Source: Novispirillum itersonii (GTDB taxonomy: Bacteria; Pseudomonadota; Alphaproteobacteria; Rhodospirillales; Rhodospirillaceae). From it: a stretch of 64,000 nucleotides of DNA. Of the stretch, positions 26,973 through 37,667 are shown one piece after another. Location of the stretch: the NCBI RefSeq assembly GCF_014205675.1, contig NZ_JACIIX010000004.1:186001-250000 (forward strand). Reading direction: 5' to 3'. Made by a program: the position numbers and the translations under genes. Every line of letters begins with the position of its first letter. Position 1 is the stretch's first letter. The notes below the pieces were generated by a model. That model was given only the letters and a program-made list of their open reading frames with translations, was not told the DNA's origin and made no database searches.

Positions 26973-27008
26973 AAAAAGGGCCCCCGACAGCACGCCGGAG
27001 CCCCTTTC
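26973..27008 (-). terminator. Terminator after ctaE
   Basis: An imperfect GC-rich stem (AAAGGG side at 27003-27008, CCCTTT side at 26975-26980) is followed on the minus strand by TTTTTCTG. It separates the cytochrome oxidase operon from mnmC. Confidence 0.7.
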
Positions 27009-27041
27009 TCTTACCTGCTGATCCGCTTCAGGGAAAGAGGA

Positions 27042-27839
27042 TCAGGCCGCAACCCACCAGTACATGAACACAAACAGGAAGACCCACACCACATCAACAA
27101 AATGCCAGTACCATTCCGCGAACTCGAACCCCAGATGTTTATCCCCGTCAAAATGCCCCCGCATCGCCCGCAGCAGCATCACGCCCAGCATGCAGACTCC
27201 GACAAACACATGGAACCCGTGGAACCCGGTGGCCATGTAGAAGGTGGACGGGTAGATGCCGTCCCGGAACGCAAAGGCCAGATGGCCGTATTCAATCGCC
27301 TGCAACACCAGAAAGCAGATCCCCAGCGCCACCGTCAGCGCCAGACCGCCCACCAACCGCCCCCGCTGCCCGGCAGCGATACCGCCACGCGCCCACATCA
27401 GCACCACACCGGAACTGAGCAGGATCACCGTGTTGATCAGCGGCAGGCCGAAGGGATCCGCCGTTTCAATGCCCGCCGGGGGCCACACCCCCTGCGTGAC
27501 CGGCCCGATGTGCAGGGCGTTGTGGAAATAGGCCCAGAAGAAAGCGACGAAGAACATCACCTCGGACCCGATGAACAGCCCCATCCCCATCCGCAGGCCG
27601 GTGCGCACCGGCCCGGTGTGGGCGCGGTCCACCCGGCTTTCGCGGATCACATCACGCCACCAGAGGGCCATGGTCAACAGCACCAGCCCGAACCCGGCCA
27701 GCATCAGCCATGGCGGGCTGCCGTGAAAATACTGCACCGCCCCGACGGCGAGGACAAAGGCCCCAAGGGAGCCAAGCGCCGGCCATGGACTGGGGGCGAT
27801 GATATGGAACGGATGCTTGCGGACACCGGCTGCACTCAT
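27042..27839 (-). CDS. ctaE: Cytochrome c oxidase subunit III
   Basis: 265 residues, seven membrane helices. HPFHIIAPSPWPALGSLGAF at the N-terminus, SEVMFFVAFFWAYFHNAL and YMATGFHGFHVFVGV are conserved COX3 motifs. It is the last gene of the aa3-type oxidase operon, 45 bp after ctaG, and supports stable proton pumping by subunit I. Confidence 0.97.
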   Translation of the reverse strand: MSAAGVRKHPFHIIAPSPWPALGSLGAFVLAVGAVQYFHGSPPWLMLAGFGLVLLTMALWWRDVIRESRVDRAHTGPVRTGLRMGMGLFIGSEVMFFVAFFWAYFHNALHIGPVTQGVWPPAGIETADPFGLPLINTVILLSSGVVLMWARGGIAAGQRGRLVGGLALTVALGICFLVLQAIEYGHLAFAFRDGIYPSTFYMATGFHGFHVFVGVCMLGVMLLRAMRGHFDGDKHLGFEFAEWYWHFVDVVWVFLFVFMYWWVAA

Positions 27840-27884
27840 GATCGGGTCTCCCCTGTCTCCGTGCCGGGCATAACCGGCCGGGGC

Positions 27885-28433
27885 TCAGCTTTTCTTTTCG
27901 AAAAAGGTGTAAGACAGCGTCACCGTACGCACATCGTTAACCAGAGGATCGCTCAGCAGGGCCGGATCAATAAAGAACTGAACCGGCATCTCCGCCGTTT
28001 GCCCCGGTTGCAAGGTTTGTTCAGAAAAGCAAAAACACTCAATCTTATTAAAGTATTGCGCGGCTTTCATCGGGGTGACGTTGAAGGTGGCCGTCCCGGT
28101 GACCGGCTGGGTGCCGGTGTTGGTCGCCCGATATATCGCCAGCACCGGCTCTCCGGCGTAAAGGGCCATCTGCGTCTGTCCCGGAGCGAACTGCCATGGC
28201 AATCCCGCCGCGACATTGGCATCAAACCGCACCGTCAGCCGGACCTGTGCCGCCTGTCCGCCTGCCCCGGTATACGCGGCCACATAGGATCCGCTCTTCG
28301 GGGTTCCTTCCAGCCCGGTTATCGCGCAGACCAGACGGTAGAGCGGAACTGCCGCGAAGGCCGCGCCGACCATGGCCATCGCAAGACCGGCAAACAGAAA
28401 CGCGATACGCCCATTGCCGCTGTGGGTCTGCAT
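27885..28433 (-). CDS. ctaG: Cytochrome c oxidase assembly protein CtaG (Cox11)
   Basis: 182 residues: one N-terminal membrane helix, then a periplasmic immunoglobulin-like domain. The copper-binding CFCFSEQTL and the MPVQFFIDPAL motif define Cox11. It delivers copper to the CuB centre of subunit I. It lies between ctaD and ctaE, 45-50 bp from each, with GAAGGA before the ATG. The heme O synthase gene ctaB, often found just upstream, is absent here. Confidence 0.97.
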   Translation of the reverse strand: MQTHSGNGRIAFLFAGLAMAMVGAAFAAVPLYRLVCAITGLEGTPKSGSYVAAYTGAGGQAAQVRLTVRFDANVAAGLPWQFAPGQTQMALYAGEPVLAIYRATNTGTQPVTGTATFNVTPMKAAQYFNKIECFCFSEQTLQPGQTAEMPVQFFIDPALLSDPLVNDVRTVTLSYTFFEKKS

Positions 28434-28481
28434 GATGGTTCCTTCCCCGCGCTGAGGGGGCCTTGAGGGGTCCCTGAGGAG

Positions 28482-30164
<1,683 letters not shown>

Positions 30165-31025
30165 TTATGGCTTCACAGAGGCCACTTCCGTTGTCCCGGC
30201 GGTTCCCAGACGGGCCTGCGTCTTCTGCACCCAGCCCTTGAACTCCTCGGCGCTGACCGCCCGCACCGCGATCGGCATGAACCCGTGATTGACCCCGCAC
30301 AGCTCGGAACACTGTCCATAGAAAGTGCCAGCCCGGTCAGCCCGGATCCAGGTCTCGTTCAGCCGGCCGGGCATACTGTCGGTCTTGACCCCCAGCGCCG
30401 GAACCGCCCACGCGTGAATGACATCCTGCGAGGTCATCACCACCCGCACCGTGGCCCCGACCGGGATCACCACTTCATTGTCCACCGCCAGCAGGCGCGG
30501 ATCATTGGGCTCCAGCGCCGACGCATCCTTCATGAAGCTGTCGAAGGACAGATTGTGATCCGGGTATTCGTAGGACCAGTACCACTGGTGGCCGGTGACC
30601 TTCAGAGTGAAGTCGGCGTCACTGGTCCGGTCCATGAAATACAGCAGCTTGAACGACGGCACCGCGATCACCAGCAGGATCAGCACCGGAATGGCGGTCC
30701 ATGCCACTTCCAGCACGGTGTTATGGCTGAAGGTCTGCGGTTTCGGGTTGGCCTTGGCATTAAAGCGGACCATCACGATGGCCAGCAGGGCCATCACCAG
30801 CACCACCACCAGAATCATCACCACGGTGATGTAGTTATGCAGGCTGGTGATCCGCTCCATCACCGGAGAGGCCGCAGCCTGAAAGGTCATCTGCCATGGC
30901 TGCGGCTGACCGTCTGACAGGGCGGCCCCACTGCTGAAGCCCAGAATCAACAGGGCCCCGGCGCTGGCTTTGGCAGCACGGAACACAGCGGCGGCCACAC
31001 GGCCCCATGAATCAGCGTTTGTCAT
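30165..31025 (-). CDS. ctaC: Cytochrome c oxidase subunit II
   Basis: 286 residues. A signal peptide region is followed by two membrane helices and the periplasmic cupredoxin domain. The CuA ligands are all there: CSELCGVNHGFMP at about residue 245, with HAWAVPALGVKTD before it. It accepts electrons from cytochrome c. First gene of the operon ctaC-ctaD-ctaG-ctaE. Confidence 0.97.
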   Translation of the reverse strand: MTNADSWGRVAAAVFRAAKASAGALLILGFSSGAALSDGQPQPWQMTFQAAASPVMERITSLHNYITVVMILVVVLVMALLAIVMVRFNAKANPKPQTFSHNTVLEVAWTAIPVLILLVIAVPSFKLLYFMDRTSDADFTLKVTGHQWYWSYEYPDHNLSFDSFMKDASALEPNDPRLLAVDNEVVIPVGATVRVVMTSQDVIHAWAVPALGVKTDSMPGRLNETWIRADRAGTFYGQCSELCGVNHGFMPIAVRAVSAEEFKGWVQKTQARLGTAGTTEVASVKP

Positions 31026-31672
31026 CGCGTCTGTTCTCCCCGGGCGTCAAAGACCCCTGAGCCGTCCGGCCCCGGTTTTCCCGGCCCGGATCCCTTGTCC
31101 AGAAACGACAGCGACGTGACAGCACTCTGCGGAAAAGCGGGCTTCAGCCGGTGTCGGAGAAACGCAGCAAACCGTTCTGTCATACAGTGCATTAAGCCGG
31201 ATCAGCTTATCTGTGATCCTTGCCCGGTCCCGCCGTTCCTTCTCCAGACACGACGCCCGAAGCGACAGTTATCTGGTCAGAAGAAGCGGGGCACGGACTT
31301 ACGGATACACACACCCCGACCTTTTAAAGAGCAGAGCGTTTTTCTGGATCAGCCAAATTCTGTTTAATCAGGAACGACCAACCCTTCAGGATTGATAACA
31401 ATCGATTTATGTCAATTCACGGCAATCCGGCCATAAATGACACTGTGGCAGCCCCATCACCCTGCATAACAATGATTGGTTTACTTTCCACAGCTTGGCA
31501 ATACCCAATAAGTTTTGTCTGTTTTTAACATCAGTATTAATGCGGACTTTCGCCTGCGCAGCAGAAACAGCCCGTTGGAATGCTTATCTTTTCCGAAATC
31601 CAGAAACGCACCTGCACACTCAGCAGGCATGCAGCACCCGAATACCACCCTCCGACTCCCTGAAAACAAACA
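31026..31672. other. Long intergenic region upstream of the cytochrome oxidase operon
   Basis: About 650 bp with a clear drop in GC from 31300 to 31560. It should hold the ctaC promoter. An FNR-like site is at 31392-31405. Open frames crossing it (for example 31095-31367) lack ribosome sites and known motifs, so I see no gene here. Confidence 0.5.
31392..31405. promoter_or_regulatory. FNR-like site upstream of ctaC
   Basis: TTGATAACAATCGA matches TTGAT-N4-ATCAA at nine of ten defined positions. It is 367 bp from the ctaC start codon, so a role depends on where the promoter lies. Confidence 0.45.
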
Positions 31673-31706
31673 GGAACGGCGCCGGAGTTTCCCCCGGCGC
31701 CGTTCC
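31664..31706 (-). terminator. Intrinsic terminator of homospermidine synthase
   Basis: A perfect 13-bp stem (31673-31685 with 31694-31706, GGAACGGCGCCGG arms), then TGTTTGTTTT on the minus strand, 25 bp past the stop codon. Confidence 0.88.
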
Positions 31707-31730
31707 GTCTTACAGACAGGTCAGATCGGA

Positions 31731-33152
31731 TCAGCGGACCCGAACGTTGCGGAACTGCCACGGATCCTGATGATCAACATCTTCGGGGAACAGCTTTTCA
31801 CGGCCATCCAGCGGGGTCCAGTCGGTATACTCACCGACAACCGGGCCCAGATAAGGCCCGGCAACCGCAAGAATATCCTCATGCGGCAGTTCATCAGCCT
31901 CAATCAGCCCGACATCCGGATTGTTGATCGCCCAGACCATACCGCCCAGCACCGCCGCCGTGACCTGAAGGCCAGTGGCGTTCTGATATGGGGCCAGATC
32001 GCGGGCTTCCTGCACGCTCAGGTGAGAGCCATACCAGTATGCATTCTTTGCATGGCCGTACAGCAGCACACCCAGCTCATCCCGGCCTTCGGTCAGTTCG
32101 CCGTTCAGCAGGCGGTACACCGGCTGTTCCGCCCACTCCTTCCCAGCCAGCTCATGCAGGCTGAGAACTGCGGCATCGCAGGGATGGTAGGCATAATGCA
32201 CGGTCGGACGATAGCGGACCGCACCGTTTTCCCGCACCGTCAGGAAGTCAGCGATGGAAATCGCTTCATTATGGGTAATCAGGAAACCATGGAACGGGCC
32301 TTCCATCGGCGTCCACGTCCGCACCCGGGTGCTGGCCCCCGGACGGCCCAGATAAATGGCGGCGTCACAGCCGAAATCATGCCGGAAACCATCTTCCGGC
32401 AAGCCCTTTTCATGGGTGCCCCAGCCGAGTTCAGCCGGTTGCATGCCTTCGCCGACAAACCCGTCAATCGACCAGGTGTTCCAGAACTCCCCCCGCACTT
32501 TCGGGCGGGCGGTGGTCTGGGTGTCGCGCTCGGCGATATGGATCCCCTTGATCCCCAGCGTTTCCGCCAGCGCCGCCCAACCGGAACGGTCCGTCGGCAC
32601 CGGAGTGTCAACACCGGTGTCCGCCGCAACGGTCAGCAGGGCCCGCTTGACGAAATGGCTGACCAGCCCGGGATTGGCGCCATGGGCCATCACCGCAGTT
32701 TTCCCGCCGGGGAACTGCGCCTGCACGGCCAGAGCCTCTTCCCGCATAGAATAGTTGGACCGCTGCGACGCCGACTTGCTGGTATCGGTGTAGCCGCCTT
32801 CCCACGGTTCAATGCAGGTGTCGATGTAGAGGGCACCCCACCCCTGCGCCAGACGGATCAGATCCAGTGAGGACACATTCACCGACATATTGACGATAAA
32901 GCCGGGAGTGCCCGCCAGAATCGGTTCCAGAACCGAACGGACATTGTCCCGGGTCAGGGCGGTTTGCAGGAAACGGATGCCTTCGGCGTCTGCGATGGCC
33001 CGGTCACTGTCATCGGGCGCGATGATGGTAATGGCGTCACGGGGTGCGTCGATATGACGCAGGATCAAAGGCAAAATACCCTGACCGATGCTGCCAAAAC
33101 CAATGATGACGATCGGACCATCAAAACGGGCAAGCCGCTTCCATTCACTCAT
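31731..33152 (-). CDS. hss: Homospermidine synthase
   Basis: 473 residues, opening with a Rossmann motif (VIIGFGSIGQGILPLI). The EPWEGGYTD and HGANPGLVSHFVK segments and the C-terminal VHYAYHPCDAAVLSL match bacterial NAD-dependent homospermidine synthases of the saccharopine dehydrogenase-like type. It makes sym-homospermidine from two putrescines, or from putrescine and spermidine. The partner gene for putrescine, ornithine decarboxylase 2, lies just upstream on the same strand. AGGAG precedes the ATG. Confidence 0.96.
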   Translation of the reverse strand: MSEWKRLARFDGPIVIIGFGSIGQGILPLILRHIDAPRDAITIIAPDDSDRAIADAEGIRFLQTALTRDNVRSVLEPILAGTPGFIVNMSVNVSSLDLIRLAQGWGALYIDTCIEPWEGGYTDTSKSASQRSNYSMREEALAVQAQFPGGKTAVMAHGANPGLVSHFVKRALLTVAADTGVDTPVPTDRSGWAALAETLGIKGIHIAERDTQTTARPKVRGEFWNTWSIDGFVGEGMQPAELGWGTHEKGLPEDGFRHDFGCDAAIYLGRPGASTRVRTWTPMEGPFHGFLITHNEAISIADFLTVRENGAVRYRPTVHYAYHPCDAAVLSLHELAGKEWAEQPVYRLLNGELTEGRDELGVLLYGHAKNAYWYGSHLSVQEARDLAPYQNATGLQVTAAVLGGMVWAINNPDVGLIEADELPHEDILAVAGPYLGPVVGEYTDWTPLDGREKLFPEDVDHQDPWQFRNVRVR

Positions 33153-33208
33153 TCAAACAAGCTCCTAAATCAACGGCGACCTTTGCAGACTCCGGCCGCC
33201 GGGACACC

Positions 33209-33775
33209 TCACAAGCGAGACGGGGTGAAAGGGGAAACGCACAGCGCCGACGACAGTGCCAGCGACGGCAGATCATCCCCCGTTTCAACGGGGGTGATCA
33301 TGCCACGGGCATCGGTCAGAGCGCCATGACGTAGCTCAAGAGCGAGAAACCGTGCGCGGTCCACCGGGCCGGGCAGATCCATATCAAGGGTCAGGCCGGC
33401 TTCGAATCCGAAGCGGCGGTAGTAGGGTTCATCCCCCACCAGCACCACACTGCCATGGCCAAGCGCCGCCGCCTGATTGATCCCGTAGCGGATCAGGCGG
33501 GAGCCGAGGCCAAGGCTCTGAAGGCGCGGATGCACCGCCAGCGGGCCGAGCAGCAGCGACCGGGTTTCCCCGCCGATGCTGATCGCCCAGAAGCGCAGGG
33601 TGGCAATCACCTGCTGGGCGGAATCCCGGATGACGAACGCCAGCCCGTCAACCGGGGCCTGACCGTCGCGCAGGCGCTGGCAGGTCTTAAGAGTACGATC
33701 CGGCCCGAAGCAGAGGTCGAGCAGAGTTTCGATACCGGCGTGATCAGCGGCGGTTTCGTGGGAAATCTGGATCAT
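33209..33775 (-). CDS. GNAT family N-acetyltransferase
   Basis: 188 residues from the ATG at 33775 (MIQISHETAADHAGIETLL), with GGGAGG upstream; a longer frame overlaps the decarboxylase and is not credible. The acetyl-CoA loop is in LGPLAVHPRLQSLGLGSRLIRYG and the YRRFGFEAG motif follows, as in YhbS-like acetyltransferases. It sits between ornithine decarboxylase 2 and homospermidine synthase, so polyamine acetylation is possible, but YhbS-type proteins have varied substrates. Confidence 0.88.
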   Translation of the reverse strand: MIQISHETAADHAGIETLLDLCFGPDRTLKTCQRLRDGQAPVDGLAFVIRDSAQQVIATLRFWAISIGGETRSLLLGPLAVHPRLQSLGLGSRLIRYGINQAAALGHGSVVLVGDEPYYRRFGFEAGLTLDMDLPGPVDRARFLALELRHGALTDARGMITPVETGDDLPSLALSSALCVSPFTPSRL

Positions 33776-33854
33776 GTCTGTGGGCCTCCCTGGCCCATCC
33801 CGGCCTGGGCGGCCGGGTGCCCTGTGATTGCAGACAGAAACGATATAAATCGGA

Positions 33855-34988
33855 TCAGATGTAGAACGACTGCAACGGAGCAAAGCCGTTGAACGCCACC
33901 GCCGAATAGGTGGTGGTGTAGGCCCCGGTCGCCTCGAACAGCACCTTGTCACCGATTTCCAGCGACACCGGCAGCGGGTACGGGGTCTTCTCGTACAGCA
34001 CGTCGGCGGAGTCACAGGTCGGACCGGCAAGGATGCACGGCTCGGTGGAGTCCCCGTCATGGGGGGTGCGGATCGGGTAGCGGATCGCCTCGTCCATGGT
34101 CTCAGCCAGACCGCCGAACTTGCCGATATCCAGATACACCCAGCGCAGTTCCCCTTCTGTGGTGGACTTGCGGGAGATCAGGATCACCTCGGATTGCAGG
34201 ACACCGGCATTGCCGACCATGCCGCGGCCGGGTTCAATGATAGTTTCCGGCAGATTGTTGCCGAAGTGACGGCGCAGCGCAGTCTCAATGGCATCGCCGT
34301 AGGCCTGCACCGCCGGGATATCCCGCAGGTAACGGGTCGGGAAGCCACCGCCCATGTTGACCATCGACAGCTCAATCCCGCGTTCCGACAGGGTGCGGAA
34401 GATGCTGCCGACAATGCTCAGCGCACGGTCATAGGTGGTGACGTCACGCTGCTGCGAGCCGACATGGAAGGAAATGCCATAGGGCTTCAGGCCCAGGCGC
34501 CGGGCCTGTTCCATCAGATCCACCGCCATTTCCGGGGCGCAGCCGAACTTGCGGGACAGCGGCCATTCGGCACCTTCGCAGTCGAACAGGATGCGGCAGT
34601 ACACCCGCGATCCCGGCGCGGAGCGGGCGATCTTTTCCAGCTCCTCGATGGAATCAAAGGCAAACATGGTCACGCCCATGCCCCAGGCGCGGGCGATGTC
34701 GCGTTCTTTCTTAATGGTATTGCCGTAAGAAATACGGTCCGGGGTCGCCCCGGCGGCCAGCGCCATCTCGATTTCCGCCACCGAGGCGGTGTCGAAGCAC
34801 GACCCCATTTCCGCCAGAAGCGACAGAATCTGCGGGGCGGGATTGGCCTTTACGGCATAGAAAACACGGGTTTCCGGCAGGCAATTGGCAAAAGCCTGAT
34901 AGTTCTGGCGAACCACATCGAGGTCCACCACAAGGCACGGGCCTTCCGGTCGACGGGTTTCGAGGAACTGGCGGATACGGTCGGTCAT
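33855..34988 (-). CDS. Ornithine decarboxylase 2 (fold III PLP, eukaryote-like type)
   Basis: 377 residues from the ATG at 34988 with GGGAC upstream. All marks of the eukaryote-like bacterial ornithine decarboxylases are present: YAVKAN with the PLP Lys, FDTASVAEIEMAL, HVGSQ, GGGFPTRYL, EPGRG and the C-terminal GPTCDSADVLYE with catalytic Cys and Asp. It should produce putrescine for homospermidine synthase, 700 bp downstream. A leader of some 400 nt precedes it. It shares the fold with decarboxylase 1 at 14847-16037 but the two are clearly diverged. Confidence 0.95.
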   Translation of the reverse strand: MTDRIRQFLETRRPEGPCLVVDLDVVRQNYQAFANCLPETRVFYAVKANPAPQILSLLAEMGSCFDTASVAEIEMALAAGATPDRISYGNTIKKERDIARAWGMGVTMFAFDSIEELEKIARSAPGSRVYCRILFDCEGAEWPLSRKFGCAPEMAVDLMEQARRLGLKPYGISFHVGSQQRDVTTYDRALSIVGSIFRTLSERGIELSMVNMGGGFPTRYLRDIPAVQAYGDAIETALRRHFGNNLPETIIEPGRGMVGNAGVLQSEVILISRKSTTEGELRWVYLDIGKFGGLAETMDEAIRYPIRTPHDGDSTEPCILAGPTCDSADVLYEKTPYPLPVSLEIGDKVLFEATGAYTTTYSAVAFNGFAPLQSFYI

Positions 34989-35448
34989 TGCAGCACGTCC
35001 CTTGACGAAGCAGTGAAGATAAGTCGGGGACCGGAAAGCCATCCGGGGCCGGGGCGGCTGGTGGAAATGCCGAATACCGGGCCGGATCCCGACAGCTCCG
35101 GCGCCGTCGGAATAAAGGCATGTTGTGCTTGCTGTTCGTGGCCAACGCACAGACGCCCGGGGGTTGCCGGACGTTTACCCATGCGCGTTGGTTTTTCGGA
35201 TTGGGGAGTGCAATCCGCACGCTTGGCAATGAAGTAAAGTGCCTCTTCAGTAACGCCGACCTGTGGAGAGCCGACAGAGACCAAAAAAGCCGCGTTACGT
35301 CGTTGCTTTAAGCTGCCATCCCGGTTGATTTCTCCCTAAGCCTACAGGGGCTTAACAGCGGAAGAGCCGGGCAGTCCGGCAGCGACGGGCACGTGCGAAT
35401 ACGGACTGACGCTGATTTATTATCCAACGACCCCGATTGCAAATTAAA
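34989..35448 (-). promoter_or_regulatory. Promoter and long structured leader of ornithine decarboxylase 2
   Basis: On the minus strand a promoter-like pair lies at 35443-35448 (TTTAAT) and 35419-35424 (GATAAT), 18 bp apart. The predicted leader of about 420 nt contains hairpins TAAGCC-N6-GGCTTA (35337-35354) and CGGATTG-N7-CAATCCG (about 35196-35216), and a T6 tract (35283-35288) after a weak stem. Ornithine decarboxylase genes of alphaproteobacteria are known to carry the speF RNA motif in such a position; I could not confirm its consensus by eye. Confidence 0.5.
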
Positions 35449-35558
35449 TTTTCGCCCCAGGGCAAAAAAATTCACCTGCATTTAGATACCGCGCACCCCG
35501 TGCGGCAGAACCGGGAAAAATGCGGAATCAACCGGCAAAACCGGCAGAATGCGCGGGC

Positions 35559-36113
35559 CTAAAGCGACGGGGGCGTGCAGGCCGAAACGACCACGCAATC
35601 CTCGTCCCCGACATTGCGGAACCGGTGCGGAATCCGGCTGTCAAACAGATAGGCATCCCCGGGGCCAAGAATCCGCCGCTGCTCCCCCACCGTCACCTCC
35701 ATTCGCCCACTGATGATAACACCACCCTCTTCCCCTTCATGGCTCAGCAGGACCTTGCCACTGTCGGTACCGGGGGCGTAGCGTTCATGGAGGATCTGTA
35801 GGGCCCGGCGGGTCATGTCGGTGCCGACCTGCCGGTAGCTGATCTTGCCGCGCCCGATTTCGACCAGTTCAGCCGCCGGGAAGAACACCCGCTCCGCCCC
35901 CTCCTCCGGCATTTCCAGTGCAAAGAACTCGGCCAACCCCATCGGAATACCATCCAGCACCCGCTTCAACGATCCCACGGACGGATTGGTGCGGTCGGAT
36001 TCAATCAACGAAATGGTGGCGTTGGTCACCCCGGCCCGGCGCGCCAGCTCCCGCTGGCTGAGGTTCTGCCGTTCACGCACCATCCGCAGGCGGGCCCCCA
36101 CACTGGCATCCAT
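35559..36113 (-). CDS. XRE-family regulator with C-terminal cupin domain (PuuR-like)
   Basis: 184 residues. An N-terminal helix-turn-helix of the Cro/C1 type (LRMVRERQNLSQRELARRAGVTNATISLIE) is joined to a cupin sensor domain (LLSHEGEEGGVIISGRMEVTVG and GDAYLFDSRIPHRFRN). PuuR of E. coli, the putrescine-responsive repressor, has the same layout. Its position between ornithine decarboxylase 2 and a divergent omega-aminotransferase suggests polyamine-linked control; the ligand is inferred. AAAAGGA precedes the ATG. Confidence 0.88.
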   Translation of the reverse strand: MDASVGARLRMVRERQNLSQRELARRAGVTNATISLIESDRTNPSVGSLKRVLDGIPMGLAEFFALEMPEEGAERVFFPAAELVEIGRGKISYRQVGTDMTRRALQILHERYAPGTDSGKVLLSHEGEEGGVIISGRMEVTVGEQRRILGPGDAYLFDSRIPHRFRNVGDEDCVVVSACTPPSL

Positions 36114-36177
36114 CGGTGTGTCCTTTTCTGTATCGGGCTGTATCCGGCCGTTTCAGGCGTTCACGATCCTGAACATG

Positions 36178-36188
36178 ATGCAGTGCAT
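36178..36188. promoter_or_regulatory. Palindrome in the regulator/aminotransferase gap
   Basis: ATGCA-G-TGCAT, a perfect 11-bp palindrome 65 bp upstream of the XRE-cupin start codon and 119 bp before the aminotransferase. It may be the operator of that regulator; no consensus supports it. Confidence 0.35.
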
Positions 36189-36306
36189 TTTGATGTTTTT
36201 CAACGTGATAACCACATAGAAGAAAACGTCTTGTTAAACATATGCCGACACCGCAAGGTGGAGCCTGACAGTTCCCGCCGTTTGTCTTCCGCCCGTGGAG
36301 CGCACC

Positions 36307-37632
36307 ATGCCCGACAGCCTGAATACCCCGAACGATCTGGCCCCATTCTGGATGCCGTTCACCGCCAACCGTCAGTTCAAGAGCAACCCGCGCCTGTTCG
36401 TGAAGGCGGAGGGGATGCATTACACCACCAGCGACAACCGTCAGGTTCTGGACGGCACGGCCGGTCTGTGGTGCGTCAATGCCGGTCACGCCCAGCCGAA
36501 GATCGTCGAGGCCATTCAGCAGCAGGCGCAGGAGCTGGATTACGCCCCGGCCTTCCAGATGGGGCACCCCAAGGCGTTTGAACTGGCCGCCCGGCTGGTG
36601 GCGATGATCCCCGGCGATCTCGATCACGTCTTCTTCACCAATTCCGGCTCGGAAAGCGTTGATACCGCACTGAAAATCGCGCTGGCCTATCACCGCGCCA
36701 AGGGCGATGCCTCCCGCACCCGTCTGATCGGGCGCGAACGCGGCTATCATGGCGTTGGCTTCGGCGGCATTTCCGTCGGCGGCATTGTCAACAACCGCCG
36801 CTTCTTTGGCTCGCTGCTGGCCGGTGTCGACCACATGCGCCACACCCATGATCCGGCGCGCAATGCCTTCAGCCGGGGCCAGCCGGAACACGGGGCCGAA
36901 CTGGCTGACGATCTGGAACGGATTGTCGCCCTGCATGGTGCCGAAACCATCGCCGCCGTGATCGTCGAGCCGATGGCCGGATCCACCGGTGTGCTGATGC
37001 CGCCGAAGGGCTATCTGGAACGCCTGCGGGCCATCTGTGACAAGTACGGCATCCTGCTGATTTTCGACGAAGTCATCACCGGGTTCGGCCGCCTTGGCTC
37101 CCCCTTCGCCGTCGATCATTTCGGGGTGATGCCCGATATCGTCACCACCGCCAAGGGCGTGAGCAACGGCGCGGTGCCGATGGGCGCGGTGTTCGTCCGC
37201 AAGGGCATCTATGATGCCTTCATGAACGGCCCGGAAAACGCCATCGAGCTGTTCCACGGCTACACCTATTCCGCCCACCCGCTGGCCTGCGCCGCCGCTC
37301 TGGCGACGCTGGACGTTTACCGCGAACAGGATCTGTTCCAGCGCTGCGCCGATCTGGCCCCGTACTTCGAAGATGCCGTGCACTCCCTGAAGGACCTGCC
37401 GCACGTGATCGACGTCCGCAACATGGGTCTGGTCGCCGGGATTGAGCTGGAAGCCCGCCCGGGTGCGCCGACGGCCCGCGCCTTCGAAGCCTTCCTGAAA
37501 TGCTATGACAAGGGCGTCCTGATCCGCACCACCGGTGACATCATCGCGCTGAGCCCGCCGCTGATCGTCGACAAGGCGCAGATTGATACCATTGTCGGCA
37601 CCATCGCCGATGTGCTGAAGGATATCGCCTGA
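36307..37632 (+). CDS. Class III omega-aminotransferase (omega-amino acid/polyamine:pyruvate type)
   Basis: 441 residues from the ATG at 36307, with GGAG seven bases upstream; an in-frame GTG lies four codons earlier. FWMPFTANRQFKSNPRLF and DGTAGLWCVNAGHA are typical of beta-alanine:pyruvate transaminases; PLP contacts are in FTNSGSESVDTALK, LIFDEVITGFGRLG and the catalytic Lys in TTAKGVSNG. These enzymes move an amino group from beta-alanine, other omega-amino acids or diamines to pyruvate. The divergent PuuR-like gene and the polyamine genes nearby favour a role in polyamine or beta-alanine breakdown. Confidence 0.9.
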   Translation: MPDSLNTPNDLAPFWMPFTANRQFKSNPRLFVKAEGMHYTTSDNRQVLDGTAGLWCVNAGHAQPKIVEAIQQQAQELDYAPAFQMGHPKAFELAARLVAMIPGDLDHVFFTNSGSESVDTALKIALAYHRAKGDASRTRLIGRERGYHGVGFGGISVGGIVNNRRFFGSLLAGVDHMRHTHDPARNAFSRGQPEHGAELADDLERIVALHGAETIAAVIVEPMAGSTGVLMPPKGYLERLRAICDKYGILLIFDEVITGFGRLGSPFAVDHFGVMPDIVTTAKGVSNGAVPMGAVFVRKGIYDAFMNGPENAIELFHGYTYSAHPLACAAALATLDVYREQDLFQRCADLAPYFEDAVHSLKDLPHVIDVRNMGLVAGIELEARPGAPTARAFEAFLKCYDKGVLIRTTGDIIALSPPLIVDKAQIDTIVGTIADVLKDIA

Positions 37633-37642
37633 CCCCTTAATA

Positions 37643-37665
37643 GGGGATCCGCCCGGCGGATCCCC
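37643..37665 (+). terminator. Perfect hairpin after the aminotransferase gene
   Basis: Arms GGGGATCCGCC and GGCGGATCCCC (11 bp) with a single C between, starting 10 bp past the stop codon. There is no T-run; a better terminator follows at 37698. Confidence 0.5.
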
Positions 37666-37667
37666 CT

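Noticed and set aside
31095-31367. A 90-codon frame in the gap upstream of ctaC
   Set aside because: No ribosome site, unusual composition and no recognisable domain; probably chance.
34985-35284. A 99-codon frame whose TGA overlaps the ATG of ornithine decarboxylase 2, looking like a coupled upstream gene
   Set aside because: Its only full-length start is TTG without a ribosome site, the peptide has no known motif, and the stretch is better explained as a structured leader.
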